From NCBI GenBank assembly GCA_036924285.1, contig JAYKYS010000009.1, forward strand, positions 24,222,001 through 24,286,000: a stretch of 64,000 nucleotides of DNA. Direction: 5' to 3'. This document shows, piece by piece, positions 32,890 to 46,099 of this stretch (its first letter is position 1; the number at the start of each line of letters is the position of its first letter). The notes under the pieces were generated by a model. The model worked only from the letters and a program-made list of their open reading frames with translations. It was not told the DNA's origin and ran no database searches. The position numbers and the translations under genes were made by a program. Source of the DNA: Asterella californica (Eukaryota > Streptophyta > Marchantiopsida > Marchantiales > Aytoniaceae).

Positions 32890-33785
32890 CAGAGATAAGT
32901 ATGTCAACGGGCAAGCCTGATCCTCCTGGAGACGTGCAATCTTGAGAGAGACAGGAGGCGTGAATGACAAGCAGAATATAGAGAACAGATTCTGGAAGAG
33001 GCTCGTCGGTTAAAAGAAGAGCATAAGAAGAGAGAACGAGGTTGGAGAACACCTAACTCAAAAGAATGGAAGAGGAAGGAACCAAGCCTTGGTGAATCAA
33101 GTTCACCCCGGACACCAAAGTCTTTATCTCCAACTCCTCTCGAATTTGCTCTGAGAGAACTTGACTTCGAAGAAGTTATCACTTGAGTAAGTGCCGAGAC
33201 TGAACATGAAGAAAGTGAAGTAGTGTGGAAACCTTTCTCTGAAGTCAATACTGTTTTATATCCGCAGTTGTTATTCTTGACCCTGAGATAGGAAGTACTT
33301 CTGCAGATCAAGATCAGTTTACTTCTCGAAGCTGCAACTAAAGCAGTAGAAGCTGTTACTATCTTAGTGGAACTTTTACAGGCGCATGAACTTATTCCTC
33401 AAGCACTGGTACGAGAACTTCTTTCGTTAACTCCAGTAGCTCAGAAAGACAGTGCTGCTCCTTACTTACAGCCGACCACAGGACCATCCATATTCTAAAA
33501 GAGACAAGCTAAAGCAGCAGCTGCTCAGAGTATTGCCTCTGTAGTCCTTGTTCAAGCTGCAATACCAGCGCCGATTTCAGCACCTGCCAAGATAACAACT
33601 CAAGTTCCAAAAACTCCATTTGTTCGAAATATGACATGCCAACTCATCACAAAACATGGTTACCCGAAGTTCAATTACATGAGATTTGAATATCTCGATA
33701 ATGACGATAACAATAATAGAGACTACGAGGTCGAAGACAACCAAAACCAAGAGAGTGCGGACAGATTTCCGGACCCGGTATTTTA
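32890..33785 (+). pseudogene. H gag, decayed
   Basis: Starts near MSTGKPDPPGDVQS (32899) and reads through several stops. A helical charged stretch EQILEEARRLKEEHKKRER (about 32985) is followed by SSSPRTPKSLSPTPLEFAL (about 33100) and an Ala-rich region with KAAAAQSIASVV (about 33510). It ends in an acidic/Asn-rich segment before a TAA near 33783. No zinc knuckle is preserved. The call rests on position after the primer-binding site more than on a strong match. Confidence 0.45.
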
Positions 33786-36700
33786 AGAGAACTCAAAGGT
33801 CCGACAAACTGTCTTCCTGAGCTTTACCAATTTCTTTTGGTCCAGCGGTACTCTTCTTGATCACTTTTTAAATAAAAATAAAAAATAAAAAATAAAAAAT
33901 AGTTCCCTAAGCTGATCTTGCATGCATAGACTCCTCTTATTATCCTCACTTCGATAATCATCGACTCGTTACGATTCTATTTCGACAAGGCTGATTTCTA
34001 TGATTATTTACTATCTTCCATTTCGGAAATAGTTTCATTATGATAGGAAGAGTAATACATATCTCTTAATCATCAAGGTGTTAACTCCGATTACAGTTAC
34101 AGTACTCTGGCCCAAATCATAACAAATCGAGTAAGATTTTCTTGCCTTGTGATGATCTGACTGTTCTCTTCTCTTCTCCTTATTATAGATTTAATTATAT
34201 CACCTAACCTTTCGGTCAAAATTAAGCCTGTTAGCATTATTCCCCTCTTCCGACGATGGAAGAGATGATAATAATGCAGAGAAGTATGAGCACGAAGCTG
34301 TTTGTTAGTTAGCAGAATTCTTAACACATAGGGAAATAACAGTTCAATATTTTCTTATGTGAATTTGTAAATCACTAGACCGAGAGAGAAGGAAGAAGGC
34401 ACCGGATGAAACTATAAACTCACGTACGTCAGCTCGGCATGTCCGACTAGATAAAGCCGGCAGCAGGTATGGAGCTGTTCAACGGCAAGGGAGTTGTTGT
34501 CGTGACGAGTCAACTGACCATGCTACTGTCTTACCTGTCTGTCTGAACAATCGATTTGACTTGCTTGACTGTCGAAGAAGCAGGAGGCAAAGCTCAGGAA
34601 GGGCCTCCAAGTTCCAGCAACAACAACGAAATCAGAGCAGCCGAGAGCAAATTGATGGAGCCAGCCGGCCACGCCGTCGCTGCATGTCAACTACGCCCAG
34701 CCCAACAGTCGACGGTAGCCAGGCAGCCAGGCAGCCAGCCAACATTGTCGTTAGATTATGTAATGTTATATCAGCGTCTCGGGAGTCTCGACCGATTCAT
34801 CCAACGGTTGCGTAACACGGACCAAAGTCTATATCTCGTGCGTTCGTTTTACAGGAACCATGCAATAATATACAGTAGGGCCTGTCATTTATGTATGAAA
34901 AGATTCTTTCCCGTGATCTCGTCGAGATCGGTACCGCTCGACCTGTTTTCGTGGGTCAGATACTCAAGTTGCGTGTAAGCTACCCGGTCAATTTTCGAAC
35001 GCCAACTACGAAGGGGTGAACTATAGTTCGCCGGATTATCAGCTGGACGCCTGCTTCAGTTTTCCAGGCATAAAATCTGTAATAAATATTTCGAAATCAC
35101 ACCCCCTACCGGTAGTATTACTGACTGTATTAGTACGTGAGCGGAAGGGAAGGTGGAGGAGCAACAACCCGTGATCGTGATCACGACACCGGAGTAGCCT
35201 TGACGGGGACAATCTTTCGACCTCCAAACCTTGCGTTCGCATCTACGGTCATCTACGGTCGCATCATGCGCGTCATCCGGGGGAGGGAGACAGTCTAGAT
35301 GCCTAGGAGATGTTTATTATTATTTATATTTTCTCATTTTATTTAGTAGAAAGACGGCGGAGCGCCTAGAAATTTGATACTAGTACCGGTTGTCGCAATG
35401 GGGAAGTACCGGTATGGGATCAGAAGATGGATAAACACGGCGGTATGAGGTTATATCTGGGGGACCAAAACGCGGGTTCCGAGACCGGTCTTCAAGGGAC
35501 GAGTGGGACTAGTAGAGGGCCCACTACTCCCGGTGGTTCTGGTCTGGTCTGGAGTCTGCTACAGTACTGTACAGGAGGAGATACGTCGCCGCTGCCGTTC
35601 AAAAGGGGGGGAAAGAGAGATTAAATGGCGGGCCGAGAGAACAAGGAGGAAAGGGACGGGAGGAGGGAGGCTCAGGGAGCGAAAGAGCTTGCGGCGGAGT
35701 GATCGAGACTCGAGTGGGGAGATTTGCACGTATACTCTCTCTCTCTCTCTCAAGGAGGGAGTGAGGCTGTCAGTCAGAAGTGTTGCAGATGGAGTCAGTG
35801 AATGAAAAGAAAAGCGAACCAAGTGCTGTACTGATCAGGTCACCATTGTGCTACGCGTGCTCACTATTCCTCATTTCGGGAGTCGGGGGAAGAGAAGAGT
35901 AGAAGGTACAGACGGGATGAGACGGGGTGTACATAAATTACGCTGAGAGGTGCAGCAGAAAGGCGAACGAGCGTAATGAATTCCGAGAGGGGGGAAGTTG
36001 GCGGTGGTGCAGCTCAGATGCCGGCGGTGGAGTGCAGGTGTAAAGATGTACGAGACTGGCCGAGACTGCGGCGAAGACAGGAAGGGAGACAGGCGCCTTG
36101 GCCGGGCTGGCTGGCTCCGGCGAGTCCAACCTACAGTTTGGGAACCTGTACAGGGAAGGCTACAATTCCTGAACACTAGCTAGAGAGCATGCATCCCATT
36201 AATGCCTTCGCACAAACTCACAGTACCACCGTCTGCTACTTATTAGAATGCGATGTGCGTACGAATTCCACCGGACACGCACATGTGTGTCTGTCCGGTA
36301 ACTTGATCCCTTTGGACTTCAAGTGCGTATTGTAGCTCCGGTAAAGCTCATCTGGCCATGTATCAGCTTCCAGCTGTTGTGGCATACCAGTCCCATAAGT
36401 GAAGCTCTGCAGCCGCTCCACTCATTGAAGAGCTTGGGGTTTGTGGCTTGCAGCTTGGGGTTCGAACTGCTGGAGCAGCTTGGCTTGGCTTGATTTTCCT
36501 TTTAATTAAGGACTCTCACACGCACCGGCTTATCTCCTTTGACGTATCAATTTATGCGCGTGCCAGTTTGTTGACAGCACATTCTGCTGCATCCCGCTCC
36601 ACTCACAGGAGATTGCGCCTTTCGTCGAGGTACTGACTGAATGCAAGGCTTTGTGGAGCAGTTCTGATTGCTGCATTTCGTTTTTTGCTTCCTGCATTGC

Positions 36701-37713
36701 ACTGCTCTGCACAGCTTGTGTGGACTTCTCTCTTCCTCTCGCGCGTTATCTCCTCCTTGACGAACCCTCTCATAGTTCTGGAGCTTCAGAACCCACGAAC
36801 CGACAAACTCAGCCAGGCACTACCTTCGCATCGCAACCGAGCTCGCGCCATTTATCAATCGATTACAGCAAACACAGTGTGTGAACCCCGTAGGTTTCTA
36901 CTCTCAAGCAGGCCAGTGGGGGCTAATTCGTTCGTGCAACACTGTCTGCCACCGAGCAGCATCATGTGGGCTCTGTAAGGTCCTAGAACTTGCTGTAGGT
37001 GTGGTGTCTACGATCCCCAGGGGCTTGATACAGTCGCTTGAACATCAAAGGAAACGCAGTCAGCTGCGCATTTTGGCGAGATTTAGCCCAAGTAAGACAC
37101 CATGCCTTGATAGGACGCATTGTTACATGGTACATGGGTTTCATGCTGGCGACATCATCTGTGTCCCAGTCGATCGAGTGGTGAGGAGGAGTGCGGGGGC
37201 CAGAGGAAGATCGTAGACACCGTTCTAAGTCGAAGTTGCAGGCGTGGTATTTTATTTGGGTTCATTTCGCCAAGGTCCGCAGTCTATCTTGCTTTCCAGG
37301 TCGACAAGCGGTTCCTAAGTATCACGCTGATCCCTAGATAAATTGTAGGGCTGTCGGTCACTATTCGACACTTCCTCGCTTTTCCATGAAGTTCCGAAAC
37401 GGATGGATGGTTGGTAGACCGTTAGCTAGCCCAGAGCAGTGTCGTGCCGTGCCGTGCACGAATTCTCATCAGTGGAGACTCTTGGAACGGAGACCCCTTA
37501 ACGGCTCAATATCTCCCCGGGGTCGTTCCACGGCTGTTTTGGACGTTAAACGCTTTTGCCCCGTCTGTTCGTTGACATTGTTTCGTAACTGTGCTTGCAT
37601 GCATGTGGTTCGTCAGACGTAATGTACAGTTACTTCAATTCTATTCCTACGGGTTCTTATGTCAGACCGCCGTCATGACAAGCAATGCTGTGACTTTCGC
37701 AGGAGGGTGAAAC
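33786..37713. other. Gene-poor stretch upstream of the pectinesterase
   Basis: No supported gene. Contents: an A-rich repeat (AATAAAAATAAAAAA type, about 33870-33902), one twin-hairpin unit (34190-34278), short repeats of GGCAGCCA near 34720-34740, paired TACCGGT words near 35385-35415, and a (CT)n run near 35737-35752. Base composition becomes balanced from about 34.4 kb, unlike the AT-rich block after the gene. The promoter and first untranslated exon of the pectinesterase probably lie here, because the base before the start codon region looks like a 3' splice site (CTTTCGCAG at 37693-37701). Confidence 0.5.
34190..34278. repeat. Twin-hairpin repeat unit U1
   Basis: First stem-loop carries ACCTAACC, weaker here. 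The second is strong: GCATTATT...CTCTTCC pairs with GGAAGAG...AATAATGC (34234-34277). It shares its layout with the units at 41.9, 44.3 and 49.5 kb. Confidence 0.5.
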
Positions 37714-39601
37714 ATGACAGGATCGTGGACACTCAGAAGTCTCTTGATTGCGGCCCTGGTGCTGGCCTGTGTCTTCGGTGGCGCTTCTGCGAGTTCAGGA
37801 GATGAGGACTACGATGCGTGGTTAAAGTACATTGCTAAGAGCTCTGATCCCGTTTCCGACGAGAGAATGAAAGAGGAACACGCGAAATCATTGACCAAGC
37901 GAACGATAAGCACGAATCCGGACATCAAGCCCACAGGTTTCGACGCATGGTTAGCTGCTCAGAAGACGTTTGCGAGCAAGGCCGAGTTTCAGCCCACTGA
38001 ACAAGCGAGACACGGTGGGAGCTCGAAGCTCGAAGAAGTAATTTACGTGGCTAAGGATGGCAGCGGGGACTTTTACACCATTGCTGGAGCGTTGGCGTCC
38101 ATCCCCGTATACAACAGTGCCCGGAAAGTGCTGTTCATCAAGGCAGGAGTTTACGAGTAAGTACAGAGTAGCACTTTCCGACCGTTCCTTCCCCAAATAC
38201 CCGGGATCTAGAAGGTAGCTGTTTCATTCCGTGATCAAGTTTCTTAGTCAGGTACTGTACTGTACTCACTCACTCATTTAAGTCACGGTGAACTGAAATT
38301 TCAGCTGATCATATTGGCTCACTTGGTGCAAACAGGGAGAAAATCACCATTCCTTCCTCGCAGAAGTACATCACATTTATTGGGGAGGGTGCCGATAAGA
38401 CAGTTATCACAGGACATGCGACTGCCGGTGACGAGTACGGAGATGAATTGCTCAAAACTTACCGCAGCGCCACCGTAGGAGTGAATTCCGAACATTTCAT
38501 CGCCAAGAACATCCGCTTCGAGGTAACAATGCCTATACTGTCCCGCTTAGCTCCGTCTGCCTGCAATGTTCGGTGTCGGCGCTCATCGTGATTGATTATG
38601 CTGTACTTCAAGTGCGTGCGTGATCCCTTTCTCGTCGTAGCGTGTTTATGTTGCTGGAGTTATTTTGAGAATGTAGCTGCAATTTGATTCATTTTCTGGA
38701 ACGTCCCTGCACAGAATACTTCACCAGCACCGGAACCCGGAGCCGTCGGGAAGCAGGCAGTTGCCTTGAGAATCAGCGGAGACAAGGCGGCGTTTTACAA
38801 TGTAGCGTTCTTGGGTGCCCAGGATACTCTCTACGTCCACCAGGGTCGTCACTTTTTCAAGAATTCGTACATTCAGGGGTCTATCGATTTCATCTTCGGC
38901 AACGGAAAGTCTTACTTCAAGGTAACCGAACGCGAGAGGATCTATTTATCGTAGAGTTGGCCTTCGCATGTCGCTAAGGAATTCGCCCATGCAGTGCGCT
39001 GAAATAATCCTTTTTGTGGGTGATTAATGCTTGCAGGAGTGCCATCTTCATAGTATAGCGGATAGCTATGGCTCTATTACTGCGCAGAAGAGAAACGAAT
39101 CTGAGATGAACACAGGTTTCTCCTTCGTCAACTGCGAGATTGACGGAACTGGATTCATCTACTTGGGCCGTGCATGGGGTAATTACTCGCGCGTGGTTTA
39201 CTCATGGAGCTACTTGAATAGCATGATCGTTCCCGAAGGATGGCAGGACTGGGGGGTCCCAGCTCGTCAAGGGTGAGTACGAACAGAAGAATGCGTGAGC
39301 CTTGGAGACTCTTGGGACAGTTGCAATGGAATGCATGTACAGCTTCGCAAATGCACTTTGACTGATGCTGATTGACTGATTGACCGTTCGGTTGGGTTTG
39401 GGACTGACATCGTTGTCGTGCCTTTCTCGTTACAGACTGGTGTACTATGGACAATACGAATGCTCCGGCCCAGGTGCTGACACGTCCAAGAGAGTCACAT
39501 GGGCGAAGAATTTAGGTTACGAGGAGGCAAAGCCGTTCGTCACCGAGGCGTTCGTGAACGGACATAGTTGGATTGTGCCGGAGGAAGATATCCTTCCTTG
39601 A
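37714..39601 (+). CDS. Pectinesterase (pectin methylesterase), five exons
   Basis: Secreted cell-wall enzyme removing methyl esters from homogalacturonan (family CE8). Exons: 37714-38156, 38336-38522, 38715-38921, 39037-39272, 39436-39601; introns are GT-AG, 115-192 bases, and frames join without a stop to give 412 residues. Residues 1-26 are a signal peptide. Residues 27-107 form a pro-region with two DAWL motifs (34-37 and 77-80). The catalytic domain starts near [13 protein letters not shown]. Active-site elements: QAVALR (Gln224), GAQDTLY (Asp247), IDFIFGN (Asp268) and LGRAW (Arg324, Trp326), where plants usually have LGRPW. The start is the first ATG after a likely splice acceptor (37701), suggesting a 5' UTR intron. 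This is the only gene in the window that looks functional. Confidence 0.92.
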
Positions 39602-40815
39602 TTCTCGATTTGAGCTCGGGATGTTGCTAAGGGAAGGGGAGGGTATAGACCGCGGTCGTCGTCGTTCAATGCTTATCATCATCCCAGTCGACCGACGTCG
39701 ATCTAATCAGAAAAGCTATCGGAAATAGAGAGGGACGTACCATCCCTTCCCTGCACGATGGGTACTTGTAAATTGCTTGGCATAGAGCAACACTCAGACT
39801 ATTCTCAAAACGTTGTTCATGTAGAGACATCTTCCTTGCCGAAGTTTGTAGGGGTGAGTTCAAAGTGCGTTTAAGGGAAGTGTGTGGTTCATGCTTCTAG
39901 AGTTTCACGGATGCTGTTGCGGTTCAGTCCAAACATCTCGCAGAACCTGAAACCAAGTAAGCCGCTGCAGGTGTTGTAACACTTGTTGTAAGTAGATTAG
40001 AGCCTTGGTTCTCGTCCCCGTGAATTGAACAACATACGCCGACTTCGTTTAGTCGTGCAAGGATCTTCAAGAGTCAAGACTGAACGAACGATGCCTCACC
40101 CGATTCACAGCTTATAGATGATGTTTCATGTATGGTTGCTCCGCTGTGTTAATTTCTTCATGTTACTATGTTCGGACCAAGATTATCTCTCCCTACTCAC
40201 TCGTCTGCAGGTGGGTAGCATTAATGTAGCTCAGCGCATTTCACGAGGAGAACGTGCCGTTTGAACGGAACTGATTTTCTGTTCCCGTTTGCAAGGAGCG
40301 TCAGACTGAATCATCTCCGCTGTAAATGTACTTCATGTTTGCTGGGGGTATGTCTCTAATCAGTCAGAGTAGTGAAGACGAAGACGAGAAAAGCTGGATT
40401 GCACTATAATACCGCACACGCTACTGGATGTTGTAATGTCCCTGATAAAGGATTGCGTGTCCAACCACTCCACCACCACCGCCGCGCAGGTCAGATTTGA
40501 CAGTCTAATAATGATGTCCGGATTATCACCAGCGGACGTCACTATGACTGATGTGGTTGCGAGCTTGCCGGGATGTACTAAATGCAACGACCGTCAGAAT
40601 CTTACACTAAAACTACCTGCAAGTATCTAAACTATGTTACTAGTGACTCGCTGCTCAGACGCCGGGCAGGCATGCGGATAAAGGGCAGGGAGCATAAGAC
40701 ATATATTATATATACCGAGACGTTACAACCAGCAACCTTGGATAATGTAGCAGTTCGAGGTGAATTCTCGGAGCGATAGTTCTTCGGTTCGAATTGACAA
40801 AATTTTTTTTTTAAT

Positions 40816-40847
40816 ATCTAAGAATTATTGTTCAATAATTCTTAGAT
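40816..40847. repeat. Perfect palindrome, 15-bp arms
   Basis: ATCTAAGAATTATTG and its exact reverse complement are separated by two bases (40816-40830 and 40833-40847). Confidence 0.8.
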
Positions 40848-41918
40848 TCTCTAATACAGTATCCTTCCCGACGACATTGTACGATAAATTCCGTTTTCTC
40901 TTATCAAGAAACGTGAAAGTGTATAAACATGTTATAATGAGGTTTAAGAAAAAATCAATAAAACATTACTATTTACTACTATATTATAATACTATATTAC
41001 TATTATTATTAACCAACTTCGAAGAAGCAAAACCATCCGAAAATAAATCGCAAGTGGTGTCTGGACTGATGCGTGTCTGGAAGAAAATATTATAGAGAAA
41101 AATTTTCAAAACCGCATCATTTATGATACTTTTATATTTTATATTCTAACCTTTTCCGTAGAAAAATTAAAATACATATTACATAGAAGTGTACATGAGT
41201 GAATAACCAACCATGAATAAAGCTGCCGTCGGGAAGTGCTGTTCTATTACAGTTAGAGCGGGCAGAGATAATCATCCGCATTACTATATGCGAAGAGTAT
41301 GCGGATTTAGTGAAGGTATGAAGGCACTAGAATATCCTTCCCCACTGCCTTGAACAGTGAATTTCGTATTCTTTTTCAGAAAATGTACAAATATTTTAAA
41401 AATATATTATAGAAAATCGAGTTAATTTAATCTATCTCGAATGAATGTTAATCAATCTCGGAATAGCCAGCTCATCCGGATATAAACCCTAAGTCGAGTC
41501 CGGTTTCATGAGTTGCAGAGAGAATAAACCAGTGACTCTAATTCTTGAACACACGGTTTTATGAAGACATTAAATTACATCTCGTGAAAATATGCATAGC
41601 AGTGGCGGTTCCAGCGGGGAGCGGAAACAGACAAACGAGAAAAGCGAGATGTAAATATATATCCCTCGATGAACTCTGGGAACTTTGAGAACTCTGCTCC
41701 TTTAGTGTTATCTAGAAAATATATAAGTGTTAAGTAAAAAATGTATACTAAGTAGATATTAAAATTAAAATTTTTATAAAATTATATGTTAACCCATTAC
41801 CTGGAAACACGAGAAAGCCAAGAGAAAACCGGTAAGTAATGTCTCGGTTCTCGCACTTCAGAAGGTACAAGACCGGAGAACTGTACTAACAATTACATTA
41901 ATGAGACGTGAGGCGTTT

Positions 41919-42004
41919 AATTTATATCTAACTCTTCCTGCCAGAAAAATTAGGTATAAATTAATGATTATTCCTCTCTTCCTAACTTGGAAGAGGTGAA
42001 TAAT
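41919..42004. repeat. Twin-hairpin repeat unit U2
   Basis: Stem 1 (41919-41962): AATTTATA..CTAA pairs with TTAG..TATAAATT. Stem 2 (41966-42004): ATTATTC..CTCTTCC pairs with GGAAGAG..GAATAAT. Both stems are nearly complete, making this the clearest example. Confidence 0.65.
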
Positions 42005-43267
42005 ACATTCCTCTCTACGAGGAGAGAACACCTCTGATGAGAATCTAGAGCGGTAGAGACTATCACATGCAGACAGTCCTGCAATAAATCCAAGGGATCT
42101 TCGCATAGAGTAATGCAGATTTAGTGAATCTGAACTTTTGATTGATCGGTTCGGGAGAAAAAGCATCTCGATAATATGACCAGCAATTATCTCGTTGATG
42201 TAAGAAGAAGCATCTCGATACTATCATTGTCTCTTTGATAAAATTATATGGAAATCGTTGATAATTTATCAAACCTAATCATACAGTTGCAGTCCAATGT
42301 TCAAAGTTACTTGTATCTAGTATAGTCGATGTACTTGCAACTCACTAAAGAAAGGATTATCGGTAAGAGTTAGCAGATCTATACGATTATCGTGAAGTGC
42401 GAGAAGGAAGGGTGATTTTGTGTCGTATTAGGGCATGTCAAATATAGAATTTCCAGTTAATATTCTTTTCCTCGTGGGCGAGTGTTACGACCCAAGAGTC
42501 CACTAATGTTTTATGAGGCTCTCGTAGGAAAACATCGCCGGGTTTCTTATTGCCGTTCTTTTGACTTCGACCATACTTCTTGCAATAAAGTAGTCAAGAA
42601 TTCAAAATATTAAAAAATCTAATTATTATATTGGTAATTCACGGCTCATCACAAAACTGCCATTCAATAAAGTACAACTATTACAAAGATCTTCACTGAT
42701 AGGCCTTTGGTTGTGTTTAGCGATCAGCTCTTTAAGATTTAAGATTTTTCAAGTTAACTTGCTTGTACAAATGGTAGAACGTGTGAGAAATCTCACACAA
42801 TCTAAGGAATGCAAATTCAGTCTCATGAATCATGAGTTAGGCGTCAGACTTCTACTTTAAAATTCAACATAAAGGGATCTCTTAGAGGGAGAAAGAGAGA
42901 GATATATATATATATGACATATTTCATAAACTAACCATATAATATGACCATGAATAGGAAACGCTTATCCTTGTTACATATACAGATACAACCTTCAAAA
43001 TCTAGAGACTGTTTCTTCAGTTCAGTTGAAGAAACCAATCTAACACTGTATCATATGCAGAAGGTTGGGATGGTTCGTTGTAGCATATTGCACTAAGAAA
43101 GAAGGTGAACAAGTTTGTACTAACAGAAAAATGCAAGACCCACGTTAGTGAAACAAACAACCAAAGTCTTCAATGATACACTTCTCTTCTTTTAGATAGA
43201 TACACGAGTTGTGATATCTCAAGTGCTAACAACCCAATAGAAATCTACCAAAACAGAAACCAAATAT

Positions 43268-43320
43268 TACAGAGATTGTCTGATGGTTCAATCTTATTGA
43301 ACCATCAGATAATCTCTGTA
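43268..43320. repeat. Long near-perfect hairpin, 25-bp arms
   Basis: Arms 43268-43292 and 43296-43320 are reverse complements with one G/A difference, loop CTT. Pairing continues weakly for about five more bases on each side. No flanking gene explains it. Confidence 0.8.
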
Positions 43321-44296
43321 TTATTCTCTTTCGAGATGGGAAGAAGATATTGGGCAGTATTCGGTGAACTGCGTTAGTTTACAACTCACTCATAACAGAT
43401 CTATTGAGTGGCATCAAGAAGCTGACATGTTCTGAAGGTAGTTGTTTGGAGCCAAGCTGGATTCACATGGCTGGAAAATCCCGTTTTCTGACCCATGTTC
43501 TCCAGCATACTATGTTATCGTCCGTAAATGAGAAAGTCAAGAGAAGCAACACCGGATCACGTCATTGGTTACCGGCTAGAAACATACAAATATACAACAC
43601 CAGTCATCCTTCCTTGCATAGTCGTTTATAGTCAAACAGATGATGAAAAACCTTTGAAAGAAACGTGCCATGTTATCTTTTGTTATGGCTTTTTGTGTGT
43701 TAATGTATGTAAACTATCGCTACTACTTTCTCTATTGCTACCTGTTTTTTAATAATATGCATACAACATGACCTTCTAGGGAACTTTTTCCTTCTTGCTG
43801 TTATCAGAAAAGATATGAGTGTCCATAAAGAAGCGGCCATAAACTAGAAAAGTCTAGCCCAATTAGAAAAATCATTAAAAGCTGTTAAAATAATTCGTGA
43901 CGTAACTTTAGGTTTCGTAGATTTACTTTGTGATGACTATATCGAAAAAGATAGAAGTCGTGGGTTTTTATTATGATAACAAGCATTCCCTTATTGCTTT
44001 CTGTGCTATGGGTTCCAATATTATCATGGATAAATTTTCATGTAAGTTTTTTTTTTGGGAATATATTATGGATTTTTGGTCCAATAAATTCAGTTTTTAT
44101 TAATTTAGAAAAAATTGAAAACTCTATACTAAATTGACAAGAAAAGTCTAATTTAGCTATAACTGTTAACTGTTAAACGCAGCTAGAGTTATATAGCAGT
44201 CTTGACATAATCCATAAAGACAGCAGGAACAGACGTGCTTCAGATACTACAAGTGTAGTTATCAGTTGATAAAAAGAAAATATTAATCTGACACAA

Positions 44297-44398
44297 ATAT
44301 TTATTACCTAACTTTTTCTAATAGAAGGGTTACTTAATAAACTAAACCTTTACATATTTGTCTCCTCCATCATATGGAGAAAGTGAAAGTATTCATGC
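44297..44398. repeat. Twin-hairpin repeat unit U3
   Basis: Stem 1 pairs TTTATTACCTAAC with GGTTACTTAATAAA; stem 2 pairs CTCCTCCAT with ATGGAGAAAG. The next unit (U4, 44584-44660) starts 288 bases later. Confidence 0.55.
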
Positions 44399-44583
44399 AA
44401 TATCAACTTCTACGAACTTTTGCTCGCTTGCTGTTATCAAATAAATATATAAGTGTTATGAAAAATTTCTGTACCAAGCTGACAAGAATAATTAAATTTA
44501 TCTTTAAATATTAAATGTTAATGAAAAAATTGCTTCTTAAACTACATGAAATTGTTCACAAACACATCACACTTAATTGCAGT

Positions 44584-44660
44584 TTAAATTTATTATCTAA
44601 CTTTTCTCAATAGAAGAGTTAAGTAATAAACTAAACCCTTGCATATTTACTCCTCCATGC
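44584..44660. repeat. Twin-hairpin repeat unit U4, second stem incomplete
   Basis: TTTATTATCTAAC pairs with GTTAAGTAATAAA. The following CTCCTCCATG lacks its partner arm. Sequence is close to U3, including CTAAACC and CATATTT. Confidence 0.5.
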
Positions 44661-45560
44661 ACGGGTGTCACACTGCAAATCACCTTATGTTGGAAGAAAG
44701 GGTTCAACTCCATTCTCATGAAACGAAAATAAAAAGCCATTGAAAATCTAGCTTAAGAAATGTTCAGTTAATCCAGTTTTTGATCAATAACTATTGAACA
44801 AAAGTAATAGAGTCTCATAAAATAACTCACCTGGTATAAAATTATACAGAACGGATTTGGTTGAGAGATAAATATGCATGCAACCTGAAGTTTCGACATG
44901 GGAAAATATGGAGAATAGTCTGCTATAATCTGTTATTGGTGGATATCTTCACTGCGATGAGAAAGAAATAATTTATTTTAATAAAGTTAACTTTGATGGA
45001 ACTAGTGTTGAAACTAATTCCTTCTTCTAAGAAATATCAGGATAACGACCTTTCCGAATGGTTGAATTTAATTTAGACATTCTAAACCGGGAAGTTCCTC
45101 TTTACCTGCTCTCAGCTGCCGCTTTACACTGAGACACGCTAAGGGAAAGATAATTACACTAAATATGCTTCCTCGGAATATGATATCGGAAAACTTAACC
45201 GATGAGTAGAGGGAGTCCAGACACGCCTTTGAGAATATAATTACGGTATCCTGTTGAACTAATTTATTTAAAAAGTTAAATAATAAATTACATCATCTAA
45301 TATTTATTTTTTAACTGGGAAAAAGTGGATATGTATCCAAACTTCACTTCTAAGAAGTAAGAGGAAAAAGACAAACGTACAACGGAGAATCAAAATAATT
45401 ATCGTAATTGGCTTACAGCAGTTTAAAAAAATAAGTGAATGAAAAGTTTAGTGTAAAGCGCAAAGTCAGAGGGAAAATACTGATAGACCGGGTTTACAAA
45501 TGGTTACTTGTGTAAAAGTTCCAAAAATTGACTTCATTCAATTTAAAATATTAAATTTAG

Positions 45561-45591
45561 CTTCACTCGATAACTTCATTATCAAGTGAAG
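45561..45591. repeat. Short hairpin, 13-bp arms
   Basis: CTTCACTCGATAA (45561-45573) pairs with TTATCAAGTGAAG (45579-45591) with one mismatch. Confidence 0.65.
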
Positions 45592-45699
45592 TGTTCACTT
45601 CAGACCTATTAAACTAATAAGTCACTGAAGCAAACAGAGCTATTTTTGGTATAAAAATAATTAAATCTCATGAGTAAAAATATTTTTAATTTTTAAATA

Positions 45700-45790
45700 T
45701 TAATTAATAATCTAATCCTTCCAAGAAGAAAGATTTAATACATACATTAAAGCTCTTTACATATTCCCCTCTTTAGAAAAATATGAATAT
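45700..45790. repeat. Twin-hairpin repeat unit U5, degenerate
   Basis: TTAATTAATAATCTAATCCTTCC followed by GAAAGATTTAATACATA, then TACATATTCCCCTCTTT. Order and spacing match the better units, but the stems are damaged. Confidence 0.4.
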
Positions 45791-46099
45791 GCAGGGTGAT
45801 TACAGACCACCACAAGTTCTGAAACAAGGCAACGCTAATCAACTCTAACGTGAAGAATATTCATTGTCGATGGATGAAACTCAAGACTCTAATTCGATAG
45901 AGAAAATAAAAGAAATAAAACTTTGTACCTACTAAAAACGATAAACTAAAACTACTTACTGTAGATAATGCGTTGCAATGGTTCCAACTACAGGAGGCGG
46001 GAGTCGACCCTAGTCACCTCCGATGCTCCGATTGTAGCTACCATGGTTAGTTTCTAAGGGTATCCAGTTTTGGCAATCTCGGACTGATCTCCACGTGCC

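Larger units (their letters stand above)
31025..33790 (+). mobile_element. Element H: plus-strand relative of X, truncated
   Basis: Left to right: LTR with an embedded ORF (31077-32075), LTR end GTGTGTTACA at 32810, spacer starting TATAG, primer-binding site TGACGCCGCTGCC (32832-32849), then decayed gag to about 33785. The layout and the motif before the LTR end are those of X. No pol or second LTR follows, and the LTR start is not visible because C-type LTR DNA abuts it. Confidence 0.65.

Noticed and set aside
36881..37216. Possible upstream coding exon of the pectinesterase
   Set aside because: The signal peptide at 37714 gives a proper protein start; splicing an upstream frame to it would bury the signal peptide.
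35503..37622. Short frames upstream of the pectinesterase
   Set aside because: No recognisable domains, no splice pattern, and both strands equally open; more likely promoter and 5' UTR DNA.
43268..43320. Hairpin as a bacterial-type terminator or CRISPR repeat
   Set aside because: The setting is eukaryotic, there are no spacer-repeat arrays, and no adjacent gene ends there.
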